Shown one piece after another: positions 13,019-25,351 of a stretch of 64,000 nucleotides of DNA. The stretch is from Lineus longissimus (Eukaryota > Nemertea > Pilidiophora > Heteronemertea > Lineidae): positions 5,208,001-5,272,000 of the forward strand of contig NC_088312.1 of NCBI RefSeq assembly GCF_910592395.1. The letters run 5' to 3'. The translations under genes and the position numbers were made by a program. How positions within the stretch are numbered: position 1 is the stretch's first letter; each line of letters opens with the position of its first letter. The notes beneath the pieces are model-generated. The model was not told where the DNA came from, did no database searches, and saw only the letters and a list, made by a program, of their open reading frames with translations.

Positions 13019-16000
13019 ACATTGAAATATGAAAATGTTTTTTTGTTGCAATCTGTCCTTCATCAGCTATCTGCTGAAAGGAGTAGCAGTTCATAAAATG
13101 CCAGTTGATCTTGCAACGTGGCATTCCGGTTTGGTGACTCAGAGACTATCTCCATGCTTGGTAGGTGTCAGAAGCCGAGTAGGGTGTCAATGGTTGTGTT
13201 GTACTGTGACTATTCTTCGAAAAGTCTGATTATTAGTTCCTTGTCTGCTGCTTATTGTGGCATTTATATTGGACATATGCCTCTGACTGGATTCCACTGA
13301 CGTGTACGTTAGAGGTGGGTGTGACATTGTCCATTATTGGGCCCTTACCATAATGATGATGGGGTATGGTCCCTTAGCACAATTAAACTGGGATATGAGG
13401 TTAAGGGTTGCCCAGTTGAAGCCAAGATCACAACCACTTTGGATGCAATTTCAAATATCCCGCTCCCTAAACTTCATTAACAAACATCTGCTTGTTCTGA
13501 AAAAATCAGCAAAATAATGCATGGCAAAAATGAATATAGAGCCAAATCAAATTCTTCACTAATTTTAAATCTCAATAATGGTCATATTCTTCTGAGCAAG
13601 TTTGGAGCATTTTGTTTCAAAATAGCTGGTAACAAAGCTGGCATTGACTTCCAAACATTGAAACTTTCAAGTCGTAGTAGTTTGCGGACAGTAAAATCAG
13701 CAAATTAGAACGACCCGTTGTGACGTCACTTACATGGCTGCCTCCATGATCAAAAATTTCGAAAATTTATATTCGCGAAAAAGCTCCCAACAGTAAGTGT
13801 TTACCACTCAATCAACCTTAATAATGTGTCAGAAACATTCTTTACCACTTGGTTGCCAGTTGTATATAAAATTTTACTTTTATTTGTCGGTGTTAGGGGC
13901 ATGGGCTGGGTGTTTCTGTTTGGTGATTTTCACCCTGTTCAGGACATGTGCATGCATGCACAAGCCTGCATGCAGCATGTCATGAAGTGTGGATGGTGTG
14001 ATGTTAGCACTGTACACTTTCGCGTGTCGTGAGTGTAGTGTATAGTCCATCATCACCAGAGACTGGATACCATCATATTCATCACAGCCGAGGGAGGAAA
14101 TGGCAGTGACAACACTTAGAAGTTGGCCCGCGGAAGTGGCGACGGTACGTTTTAGTCGACGATGGGAGACTGCCGAAATGTGGAATCTGCAAAGTGGTAA
14201 AGCGAGGATGCAATTATTCCCATTTCCACATTTTTGCTGTCTCCCATTCTCCCAAATTAAACGTACCGTCGCCACTTTCGGGCCAACTTCTTAATTGTCG
14301 TATTGCAACTTCTATTCTTGAGAAATCAAGACAAGACGTCAAGAGAGTCGGGTACAATGTCAATGAGAGCAGTTGAGTTAGTTTACTACTGTACTGTGTC
14401 CGCATCAAGCCGAAAATTCCACAGATGTGAGACAATGTCAATGATGTGAATAATGATACTTGCCCAACCAAAAAGGCTTAAACTAAGCGAACAGTAGCCT
14501 AGGCAACAACCGGTGTCGCATGCCATGATGTATCCGAAGCTTAGACCTACTGATGTGTTCTTAGTGTACGCATTCGATTTGTTTGGCTTGAGCACATTTT
14601 TTTCGCCGAGGTCAGTTGAAATGCTGATATGTAAAGGCTCTATACGACTTCAAAGTAACACTTATTTTAACCAGAGCTGAGCTACTTTTTTTAGCGGGGG
14701 CGGTTACTTATCGTTCTCATTGATACCTGTGCGCTTGCTGCTTGTGCTACGTCCTGAGTGACTACCGTTGTATGTAGTGTATTTTTAACATTTGCTCAGG
14801 TACATGTATATCAGTAATCACAGACTCTGCGGAGGCTGGTGAGAGAGCACCTTTGGTATTCACCAGTAGTTCTAATGGTTGAAAATCCGTGTGGCGCTTC
14901 TAGGCAGCTTATTGCCTCCTTGTGGTCTGCAATCCAAACTGCTTTATGGGGACAACAAGTATGTAGGGCTGCTTTCATTATTTATTACTGTGTAGGCCTA
15001 TTTGTGTTATGCTGTGTGGATTCATCCAAGATCAATCTTTTTCTCTACTTTAGTATAATGTGCAAACTGTATGTACATTTGTTGTAGCAATCATCTGAGT
15101 CAGCTGCTAAGAATTCAGGTTTATAGTGTAACTGATGTGCACATACAAGTACCTGTGCATGGAGGCTTCATGCAGGTGCTGCAATGGCCAGCCTAAGTTC
15201 ACACCTGTACATGTCCAGTGTAGCTAACAAGGTTGTATTGAATATTAAATGTATGCCCAACTTCTTTGCACACGAACTGTACATGGACATGTATGTACAT
15301 GTACTGCATATGATTGGAGAAAGACTGGGTTCGTATCCCCACAGCTGCAGTCAGGGCAGCAGAACTGTAAAAGTGACCGGCGTATTTGGTCAAGGGTGAA
15401 ATTTGCTCACTACCTTATACCTGTCCCACACAGCATTGGTGTGTTTACCCGTGTTCTACTTCTCACAAGGTACAAAAATATGAATAATTTCCAGGATATA
15501 AATGGGTGGCCTAGAAATTAAAACTTTTTAATAGATAAGAAAGACATGTATTGAGGTCAGACAAATTTGGAGAATGGCTATTGTACTATAAAAAATTGTA
15601 CTGCTTAGCACTACTTTTAATACTCACGACAGTAGTCTAGACGAAAAGAGGTCAATGGGCTTATGCAGTGCGCCTTCTTCTGATCTAAAACAACTAAAAT
15701 TCCTCCTGTGAGTAACTCAATTTGAGGGTGACTCAAAAAGTTCCGATTTTCTGTAAGACCTCGATATTCCTCCTTTTCTGCTGAATCAGTGGGCTACCAG
15801 ATTCAGAGCTCATTCAAGTGTTTCACTGTGTACACTGAAAATGAAACTGAAACTCTTCTTCTTAGAAAAGAGCATTGACCGCCAACTGTTCCTCGAGGAG
15901 TACAATATTGGGAGGATTGGATGCCACACTCCAACAGGGCCCACCCCAAATGTTACATTAGTCTGGACTGGTATTCATTCCTGGCTCTCCTCTTTGTATT

Positions 16001-16032
16001 TATAGTCAGAGAAAATAACCACGACTCCTACA
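13019..16032. other. Intergenic region between PDE10A and taxilin
   Basis: No gene is supported here. The only structured element is the foldback repeat at 14112-14295. A pyrimidine-rich tract ending in AG just before the taxilin ATG (about 16004) could be a splice acceptor for an upstream non-coding taxilin exon. Confidence 0.6.
14112..14295. mobile_element. Foldback (MITE-like) element with about 65-bp inverted repeats
   Basis: Two arms of roughly 65 bp, at about 14112-14180 and 14225-14293, are imperfect reverse complements. The outermost portion (gaagttggcccg / cgggccaacttc) and the inner block around GGCGACGGTACGTTT match closely. A centre of about 45 bp separates them. There is no coding capacity, so this looks like a non-autonomous DNA transposon of the MITE or foldback type. 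I did not identify a convincing target-site duplication. Confidence 0.75.
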
Positions 16033-19000
16033 ATGGATCAACAAGAAACAAACGAGCCATGCGAGCCATCTGTGCCAAGTGAAAGTGTAGCTACCGAGCC
16101 TGCTGTGAATGAGGCACCGGAACAGCAATTGAAGCCTGAAAACGAACAGCAGGAGGAGGGTGAAAAAGTTGAGACTTCTGTGAGTGAAGGTGCTGAGGAT
16201 ATTGAGGAGAATAAGTCACAAGAAGAAGAAGGTTAGTTATTACAACTTACAATTAGTCAAACTTGGTTGGTAGAGGATCTAGAAGACCAGGCTAAGCTGT
16301 GGAGAACGTGTGCTGGTAAACTGGTATTCGGGCTAGCTAAATTTATCAAGCGTACAGATCAAGCAACAAGAAAAAGAAGCATTCTTCTGCAGTATTATGT
16401 CAATTTCTTAGACTTCCCAAAAGATGTGAACTTTCCTCTAATGAAATTTCTCTTCTCACGACTGTATGTGTATTTTTTTATGTCTTTTCCTTTTCATTTC
16501 TTCATTGCTCTTTTCGTTTTTTTCCTAGAATGTGCTGCATCTGAGCTGGTGTCAAATGATATAGTAGAAGTGAATGGGTCTCCTCCACAGGAAGGCTCAG
16601 CAGAGGAGGAGGAAGATAGCGTCGAAGATGATGTGGTCAAAGTTCAACCAGTCCAGAAGGTGAGAGAATCATGAAATTGGAAACTTCCGAAGCAATGACA
16701 TGTCCAGTCAATTTTCAGAGAAAAAATCACTTTAGCCTCGGAGTCTTACCTGGGTTGTAGCTGAACAACTATTTTTGTTCATTTCTAATCTTTCTTTGGC
16801 ATCTTTCAGGAGCCAGAGCCTATCCCTGTCATTGATACATCAGCTTCAAAGGTGAAGGAACAGAAGAAACCGTATAAGAAGGAATCAAAGTCTAAAGCAA
16901 AGTCTCGTGACTCTGGTAAATCTAAAGACAAGAAAAAGGAGGACAAGAGTATTGGTACGTTCACTCATGTAGTTCCTGAAATACTAGCGAAGTACCAGTA
17001 TCATATACTAGCTCCTTTGGGTCAAGATGAAATATAAAATGGATAGTTTTTCTCCTCTGACAGCATCAGGCATTGCATGGACTCCAACTTGAGTTACAAA
17101 TTTTCTGACATCATTGAAAATGAAAACCAATCCATGGTTTTGTTGTTGAATGGAGAAATTCTGGAGTCAAAACCTGCTGTCGACATTACATATACTGTAC
17201 CGCACCTCTTCCTTGCCCAAAAACTGTCTGCTGTTACTCTAAGCTCAGCTGACCTGCTGTGTAAGTGTTTTGAAGTGTTTTATAAACAGTCATGATGTGT
17301 GATCAGAATTACAAGTATTGAGTTCTCATATTTTCAGAACACGTGTTAAAGGCTTTGAGTAGCTTGACTTCACCTGAAGAGAAATTGGCTGCCCTTTGCA
17401 AGAAGTATACTGAGCTACTTGAAGAACACAAAACGGTACAAGCTGGGCATAAACAGTCACAGAAGCAGGTCACTCAGGTACGGCCAAGAGAAATAATTTC
17501 TTTGAAGATATTGTGGTTCCCAACTGTTGTAAAGAGATCAAAACTAAGATGTTTAGGTACAAAAAATACTCTGTATCCTGTTGTGTCCTTCAATGATAGA
17601 TTGTCCTCTTTATTTGTGCAGATGATGCGCGAGAAGGAACAACTTCAGTTCGATCACAGCAAGGCGTTGCTGGCCAAGAGCAAAATGGAGAATCTCTGCC
17701 GCGAGTTACAAAAGCACAATAAACTCATCAAGGTAATTTATAACTCCCGGTCAAAATAGAACTGTCTCAGTCTATAGTCTTTGCTAACAGGACCATAACT
17801 TTTCTATTCGACAGCAAGGTGTGCTCATTACAGGGTCTGGTGGCTAACCCCCTTCCCTACTCAACAAACCATCCAAAAGTAACTAATTACAAAGAAAGAG
17901 TTCAAGTATTACCCCCAAAATATCAATGAAAAAGTGATTGCAGGTTGAAATATTGTTCTTTCAGGAGGAAAGTTTAGCTCGAGTGAAAGATGAGGAAGAA
18001 AAGAGGAGGGAGGTGGCAAATCGCTTTCAGGTAAGAAAATAATTGCTCACATAATCACAGCCCATTCTGTATTCAGAAAAAATAGCTGATATATGGTGAT
18101 TCCTGACTAATTTCACAACTATACAATATCATTTCAATTTGAAATACATGTAGTTTAGCTGAGTTGCGAAAAGAATAGGCCACAGTAAACACAGTATATT
18201 TATAGATATTTTGTTGTTTTTTCAGACGACGATCACCGATATCCAGTCTCAGATGCAGGATAATTATTCCAAGAACACCAAGCTGAGGGAGGAGAATATA
18301 GAACTAGCAACAAGACTCAAAGATCTGGTTGGCAATTATGAAAAAGCTCAAACTGTAAGTGTAGTTTAATAGTGTTCCCCCAAATAAGGCATAGTTCAGT
18401 CACAAAAGGGTGCCAAGGCAATTGCCTCGGTCCCCTAAGTGAATTTCTAGCCCTGTTAACAAAGATGATGATTTGCAGTCTGTTGTAGACTTAAACTCTA
18501 GGAAACTACAGAAGTGGAGCCATGGCAGTCTTAGGCACCAAATGGAGACTGAAGTTATTCACATTATTGTTAATGTGGAAAAGAAAAAGGACCAATATGC
18601 TGAGGCAGGGAGGCTTTTGATATACTCTAGCGATACTGCTATTTCTTAAATCCTATTTTCAGCAAGTGGAGAAAGTTTTTAACCAAAATTTAACACTGGC
18701 GCAAGAAAAGGAGAAAGATTGTAAAGAAAAACAACTGGTAAGTAACTAAGATTTGACCATTGAGTTCCCTTTGTAAATATTATGAATTACATTTCGCAAC
18801 ACATTTATATGAAGCTCCAAGCATCTTCTTATATATTCCGATATCTTTTCAGCTATTTTTAGAACTCGAACAATCGCAAAAGAAGGTAGAGTTGTTGGAG
18901 ATGACTGAACAGCAGCTGAGAACGCAGCTAGCGCTTTATACAGACAAGTACGAAGATTTCCAATCAACGCTTCAGAAAAGTAATGACGTTTTTAACACTT

Positions 19001-20347
19001 TCAAAGGAGAAATGGAAAAGGTAATTAGAGTACTGTACCTTTTAATTTGAGGAAGACATTATGGGTGTCTCTTGCTCTGTAATTTGATGTACATAGTGAC
19101 AAGGTTTCTTCTCTTGGTGGGTACACTACATGTAACAGATGTAAGGTTTGGTTCAGCCATCTTGATAGGACCTCCTCCCTCTCTGTCCAAAGTAAGGCAC
19201 ACTAATTTCTTTGCTAAACTACCACTGTGTGAGGTACTTCATTTGCATTATATTTCAATGCAGATGTCAAAGAAAATCAAGAAGTTGGAGAAAGAGACGA
19301 TGGTGTGGAAAACACGGTGTGAGAATAGTAATAAGGTGTGTCTAGAGATGGCTGAGGAGAAGCAGCGGCGAGACCAGGAGATGGTTCAGTTACAGTCGAA
19401 GAATCAGAAGTTGGAGAAGTTGTGCCGCGCGTTACAGGTGGAGAGGAACACGCTGAAATCGGGTGCGTAACATTTTTCAACTTTGTTCGGGCGTCTCTCT
19501 GCCCTATCTTGGATTCTGGGGTTTGTTCAGCTGTAAGGGCTCCAGATTGAGAAATTCCTTCGTTTGGGTTGCATATTATGACGTCAGTAGCCCTGAAAAT
19601 GCACCAGAAGTCCAAGGCCTTTCGAAAATGTTTCCTTTTTGCTGATCTTTTTCCAATATACTGTTATTTTATGAAAAACCGCATAAATGCTGCGTGGTCA
19701 AGATGAAATAGCTGAAGACAACACATTGCTGCCATTGCCAATGAAGATGATCTCCTATAATCTCATTTTCTCTCTTTGCCACAGGAAGCTCATCCCGAGG
19801 TGCCAGTCCGTGTGATTCAACGAAAGATGCAAGTCCAGCACTGGAGGAAACTTGTGGAGGAACTGGAAATGGTACAGATACAAAACCTGAGGACTCTGTT
19901 CCATGTGAAAGTAACGAATGCACTGCCGAACAAACCATAACGGAACAAAATGATACAAAGACTGATAAATCAGGATCTGATCCAGAGGTGTCGTCTTCGA
20001 CTGCTGAAGTGTCAAACGAGATGAAAGGATCTTGTGATACTGTGGTTGCAGAAGAAAACAAAAATGGCAATGGTTCCAATAGTGCTAGCATTTCTGTGAC
20101 TAATGCATCTGAATCTTCTGAAGATAAGGATGCCGCGAGTAGTGATAGTACCACTGCCGATAAGGGCGACACTAGTAATGATAGTGGCACTCCAGTGGTG
20201 CCTATAAGTGATGGTGGCACTTCTGTAGCGACTGATAGTGAGAGTTCCTCTTCAGCAGCAACTAGTAGTGAAAGTGCCACATCGGTAGCAGTACATGTAT
20301 CTCAAGGCCAAGATGATGGCGAAGGGAGCGTGTCGGATGTTGATTAA
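16033..20347 (+). CDS. TXLN: Taxilin family coiled-coil protein, 11 exons
   Basis: Taxilins are long coiled-coil proteins that bind free syntaxins and act in vesicle traffic. Exons: 16033-16231, 16529-16659, 16810-16954, 17338-17477, 17622-17732, 17965-18030, 18226-18354, 18663-18737, 18853-19020, 19264-19462, 19785-20347. All are GT-AG and in phase, giving 641 residues plus TAA. Layout: an acidic Glu/Pro-rich N terminus and a Lys-rich stretch (residues 1-158), then a continuous coiled coil (about 159-454). The coiled coil carries taxilin hallmarks: MENLCRELQKHNK, REEVANRFQ-like EKRREVANRFQT, LYTDKYEDFQSTLQKSNDVF, KKLEKETMVWKTRCE and LEKLCRALQVERN. The Ser/Thr/Asp/Glu-rich tail (455-641) is low-complexity and much longer than the short tail usual in vertebrate taxilins. 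Vertebrates have several paralogues; I cannot assign alpha, beta or gamma. The start ATG follows an upstream AG, so a 5' non-coding exon may exist. Confidence 0.92.
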
Positions 20348-21601
20348 TTTTACAATTTTTATTTTGTTTAACTTGGCTGAATCTTGGATTGAGAAAGATG
20401 GTTCGTGTTTGGCTGACTGAAAGGGATACTTGACAACCTGTCTTTATTGTGATACATTTGGATGCTATTCCCACGAATATGTACATGTATCACAACTGGG
20501 CTTGGTGATTTGGTGCAGATATCTCGAAAAGTACATGTACAGCAGTTGAGTCAGGTTGAACCAGTTTTCTCACAAAGCATAAAGCAACTCTAGATCTTCT
20601 CTTGCTTGTATATATATGGCATTTTTCATCAGGTCTCCAGACCAGCTTCAAGTGAAGAAAATCATGTACTTCCACAAGACCCTTGGGCCTGTCTTGCAGT
20701 TGATTCCAAGAATATTTTATAGCCCATTTCTAAATCTTCAGTACTTGTACTATGTTACATTGTATAGATTGTGGAATTTGGTCTTCTTAGTCCCAACAAA
20801 TAACTCTGTGTCGGAGACTTGACCATAGCTGATCTGATGCAGTCACCTGCAAGATAGTTCCAGAGATGTCTGATATCATTTGATTTCAGATATTTATTGT
20901 AAATTTTTTTGATAAGATGGCTGCCTTTGGCAGATCAATAAATACAAGAAATATTACAAGATGTTTTGTCATGTTCTTAAAGCTCGGTGCACTCAGAAAG
21001 CTTGGACCACCCAGAGGTAGAAGCAGACCAGACTGGTCCATGTGGTGGAATCGGGCTAGTGCTGTCAGCCCTTTGTGAAAGCCCCTGATGATCTATCATA
21101 AAGACATGAAACTAGCTTATGCATAAACAAAAAACAGGACTGCCCTTTCTTTCATCAGTTTCATGATTTAAGCCTTGATCAAATGCTGTAACCTTAGCTG
21201 GATTTCATCTGTCACGTAACCATGTGGCCGAGCGTATATCTTGAAAGCCCAGATGGCTCCTGAAAGACTTTACAGTTAAAACACTTTAGCCTTGCATCCC
21301 GAAAGAAATGGATATCTGGATATATACAATACCACACTTAATCGTCATGTTTGGTATCATTTCTGAACTATGCAGATCAGTATTGTGTTTAGAAATCTGT
21401 ACATAAAATAAAAAGAACCATATCAATAATATCTACACATCTTTTGATTTATCATAATAATTCTTATAGAATTAGTTAGTTCTAGTTATCTAAAGTTTAG
21501 TTTACAAACAAATAAATGAAACAGAATATCAGTTGTTATCAGGTGTGGTTTGTTGGTCAATAGTGTATCCGCGGTCCAGTAGATGGCGCCGCCGGGAAAA
21601 A
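20348..21601 (+). other. Taxilin 3' UTR and short intergenic region
   Basis: An AATAAA at about 20937-20942, roughly 590 bp after the stop codon, is a plausible taxilin poly(A) signal. The remaining sequence up to the next gene shows nothing that supports a feature. Confidence 0.5.
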
Positions 21602-22883
21602 ATGGCTGGTGTAGATGATGGGGAAGTTCGTGGGCCTTTGGGAGGTCGTTATTTTCAATCAATCCCAACTTCAAAGTATACATTTTATTGATTAATTGAA
21701 GGAGGTTATATCCCTCTTCAGGCCTGCGTGGCCCAGAAAATTTTTTTCCCTTGCACAATATATGTGTTGGGGAAAAGTGTACAACCACTAGGCCTACACA
21801 TGTAGTGTACAAGAATCCCATGTGTAGCCTAGGCCTAGCCGTAGGGCCTAGGGCTACTTGTTTACTCTCCGTTTCTGTTTATGAATTCTAACCTTACTTA
21901 TTCATTGTTCTTGCCTCCTCCGTGTAGTGACCAATGATGATGATGATCCGGATGGCTTCGTCAAGGTTACAGCTGTCTTACCAGACTTCGATGTCACCAA
22001 AAAGATGACTCTCAAAGGAATGAAGGCTGTGCCAGGGAATGGGTCAGTGGTAGATGTGGAGTACAAAGATCAGTAAGTCCGAGAACTGCGAGTACCGTAG
22101 AACTCCCTGAACAGAATTGTTTGTAGTAGGACTGGACACTTCTCTGATATAATGATGATGCCTGACTTCAGTCAAGGATTGATACTTTCTCCTCCGAACC
22201 CTTACTCCAATTCGATGCACTATAGATCCATGCACTTGATTGGGACCAACGTTTACGAAAACGTCGCGTCACGTCACGTTACAGTAATGTAAAATGCATG
22301 GTGACGTGACGACGGCCAACACTACGTCATGTAAGTACATGTACGTTGTTCCCAATCAAGTGCATGGATCTATAGTGAGCTATCCATTTGTTTGCAGGTC
22401 GTTGTTGATGAATGCATCAGTCAAAGACAAGAAGAAGAAGAAGGTGATCAAATATCGCTTCAAGGTCCGGAAACTCCCTGATAGAATTGTGCCTTATGAT
22501 TGTTATACTGTGGTGAATATATTTTATATATTTTAGATTATACCGTGGTGCTCTGTCAGTATTACTCTGAGGTTATTGGAATACACATCAGAAAGATTTG
22601 ATAGTTTAGCACAAAACTTATAAGATAACTTGGAGCAATTTATGTTAGCCTCAAATTTGGTTGGCTCAAACGTTCTAAATCAGTTCACATCCATGGTGTA
22701 CAGCTGACTCATTGAGACTAAACTTGTATCTCAATCTCGTGCTTTAAATTCTATGTGAAGCTACAACTTCTTTTGTTTCAGTACAAGAAAGAACAAGTCA
22801 TTATGTACTTGAAGAAGGAGGACAATCGCTCGTGGGTGCGTGACCTATCTGATACTGGCTTGGAAACAGATCCACTTGAGTAA
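21602..22883 (+). CDS. HSP20/CS-like small beta-sandwich protein, copy 1 (subfamily A)
   Basis: Four exons: 21602-21644, 21928-22072, 22398-22512, 22782-22883. They give 134 residues and TAA. Intron phases are 1, 2, 0 and the third exon is exactly 115 nt, as in its three paralogues downstream. Visible: a short variable start, an Asp run (residues 18-21), strand-like GFVKVTAVLPDF (24-35), VVDVEYKDQSLLMNASVKD (55-73), a run of lysines, KYRFKVRKLPD (81-91), QVIMYLKKEDNRSW (106-119), and the C terminus GLETDPLE. The pattern of beta strands, LP motif, final strand then Trp resembles CS (p23/NudC) and HSP20/alpha-crystallin domains. That is inference from pattern, not a database hit. No signal peptide or membrane segment. 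The exon 1 donor is ambiguous (21644 or 21629, same phase). It faces pore-former copy 1 tail to tail. Confidence 0.8.
22218..22377. mobile_element. Foldback element in intron 2 of HSP20-like copy 1
   Basis: Arms at about 22218-22252 and 22343-22377 are a 35-bp inverted repeat with one mismatch (core ATCCATGCACTTGATTGGGA). Nested inside are further short inverted pieces (GTCACGTCAC / GTGACGTGAC). It has no coding capacity. It looks like a MITE or foldback element inserted in the intron. Confidence 0.75.
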
Positions 22884-25351
22884 CATGGCTTGGATGGTTA
22901 GGGCATCGGGGTACAGCCGTCTGGTGTGGGCCAAAATGGAAGTTTGCGGGAAACACTTTCTCATCATGACATTATGAAGTTTCATTCTAAAAGCAGTGGC
23001 AAATGTAAAATTGAAATTTTCTAGTTTAACTTTACATTTGCTGAAGTTTATCCAGGTTCTATTTACCGTACAGTAAACACATATTCATGGGGGAAAGCTG
23101 TCGGCAGGCAATGCTCTCAGAAGAGCAAAGTTTACCGTACAGTAAACACATATTCATGGGGGAAAGCTGTTGGCAGGCTATGCTCTCAGAAGAGCAAAGT
23201 TTACCGTACAGTAAACACATATTCATGGGGGAAAGCTGTTGGCAGGCTATGCTCTCAGAAGAGCAAAGTTTACCGTACAGTAAACACATATTCATGGGGG
23301 AAAGCTGTTGGCAGGCTATGCTCTCAGAAGAGCAAAGTTTACCATATAGTAAACACATATTCATGGGGGAAAGCTGTCGGCAGGCTATGCTCTCAGAAGA
23401 GCAAAGTTTACCGTACAGTAAACACATATTCATGGGGGAAAGCTGTCGGCAGGCTATGCTCTCAGAAGAGCAAAGTTTACCGTACAGTAAACACATATTC
23501 ATGGGGGAAAGCTGTTGGCAGGCTATGCTCTCAGAAGAGCAAAGGGCTAAAGTAACCAAGTACTGATATTCAAACAAGACTATTTTTCGACGGCTGACAG
23601 GATTCTGTTTGGAGGTGTATTGGTATTTTAAGAGAAAACAACAATACCATTTGGCTGGACACAATTTGGAGATGTTCACTGTGTTGTGCTGACCTATGCA
23701 CTTGTATTGGATCAGTAAGCACTACGAAATATTGAATTTTTTGTAAGGCCATTGGGTATTTTAATGGCAAGACTAATGTAATGCTGAAAATTTGCCATTT
23801 CATGATTCTAGGTCACTAGATTATTAAGTAGGGAGACTATGGTAGTTTTTGTTTTTAAAGGAAAATAGTGTTTTCTCCATTTCCAACAACATAGGAAATG
23901 TGTAGCGACAAGACTTGTCCAAATCATCAGAATATGAATTTTGTCAGAAGTCAACAATGCAATACATATGTTCCCTGGTGACAGTCAGTGTCATGCAGCG
24001 GCATCCGTAGTTTTGCTGGTAGCTTATTGTATACTCGCATTTAGATATTGTACCTTGTCTCGCTATACATTGTGTGTATCATCAACGCTGGTTAATACTT
24101 TTAATTTATTTGTTTTTTTCTCTAAAATGGTTTAACAACCTTTTAACTACTGATCATTTCGTGGTGTTATTTCAACTTTTATTGGTTAATGCCATACCAG
24201 TTTTGCTCATATCTGTGAACCTCGAGAGTAATGTTTGTAGCACTACATTTGTTATTAAATGAGAAATTTAAACTTTTTAAACTCTCCATAAAAAGCATGT
24301 TCGTTTAGTGGTGCCAGCTGTCCAAAAGTCATAAAGACAATTCTTTGATAATGATGTGGTGACAATGAATTTCATTGATTTGCTGATGCAATACTGTGTA
24401 ATATGAGTCAGTATCTGTAACAGCAAAAAGGTGAAAGCACCATTTCTGTACGAATACTTTTCAATTCATGAGACTATTTGAGAGGCGCTGCTGTCTGAAG
24501 GTCTTGACGTCTCCCAACTGGGTTTACAGTATTAGGGCTGAATGGGTTCATTTGTGATTTGCTGTTACACATATATACATGTAATTCTAAAGATACTCAA
24601 GGTTCTTAGCTGTCCTTGTAGGTCTGCAGCTAAATAATGATCATCTGACATACTGTTTTTAATTCTTACATCCTGTATTAAACATTGCTTTGAAAATAAT
24701 TGTAAAATGATCAAATATGCATATATACATGATATAATAAACTTCACATGTACAAAAACAATCGTACTCTTTTCTTCACTCCGAGTGGCAAGCATAACAC
24801 TGTGTTGTGACTTAGTCGTCAACACCGGCTTTATTCTACATGCGTTTAACATGATGTAGCAAGGCAATGTCATGTAGCTATATACAGCAGTATGCTGTGA
24901 ACTCTTCACTATTAGGTTTTCTAAACTAAACTCATGAGTACCCTTCACTGGTGTTGGTTGTTCTGGAATCTAAGAAACAGCTGACTAAAAGGTGGCTGTT
25001 ATGAACTCTGAAAGACTTCCCCCCCTCACTATGGGTGTGATACAATGTAGTCCTCAGGAACAACAGGTTGTTGTTAAACTGGGGACAACCTTGCTCATAA
25101 TTTACATTGTACCTCTAGATGTGGTAAAGGTGGACGGAGCACTCCCTTGACAACAGGTTGTTACCCTCTATGAAAAGTGGAAGTCCAGTTCCTGTAATCC
25201 TTCCTGGATGTGATGGCTCCAGGCTTTTTAAAACGCACTGCCAAACTTACAGTCATGATATCCTAAAGATGATACAGGGATAGTATCTATATAAACTGTC
25301 TCTAAGGTGGTCCCATATCACAGGCAGACATGAAAAACCCTACTAAGAGAG
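22884..25351. other. Convergent intergenic spacer of pair 1
   Basis: Spacer between the 3' ends of HSP20-like copy 1 and pore-former copy 1. It holds the 69-bp minisatellite at 23062-23544. On the - strand an AATAAA near 24828-24833 could serve pore-former copy 1. Nothing else is recognisable. Confidence 0.6.
23062..23544. repeat. Minisatellite, 69-bp unit x 7
   Basis: Seven head-to-tail copies of exactly 69 bp (483 bp in total) with only a few substitutions; one copy has accatatag where the others have accgtacag. Each unit contains two short inverted repeats: GTTTAC...GTAAAC and GCTCT...AGAGC. Because 69 is a multiple of 3, open frames run through the array on both strands. They encode pure 23-residue repeats and are unlikely to be real genes. 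Confidence 0.93.

Noticed and set aside
17077..17295. Extra taxilin exon between exons 3 and 4
   Set aside because: Exons 3 and 4 join in phase to continuous taxilin sequence; the open frame has no taxilin homology and lacks suitable splice sites.
23062..23544. CRISPR-like array
   Set aside because: Repeats are directly adjacent 69-bp units with no unique spacers, in a eukaryotic genome.
23059..23679. Open frames of 206 (-) and 159 (+) residues through the 69-bp repeats
   Set aside because: Both arise because the repeat period is a multiple of 3; they encode only the 23-residue repeat, are open on both strands at once, and have no splice or family context.
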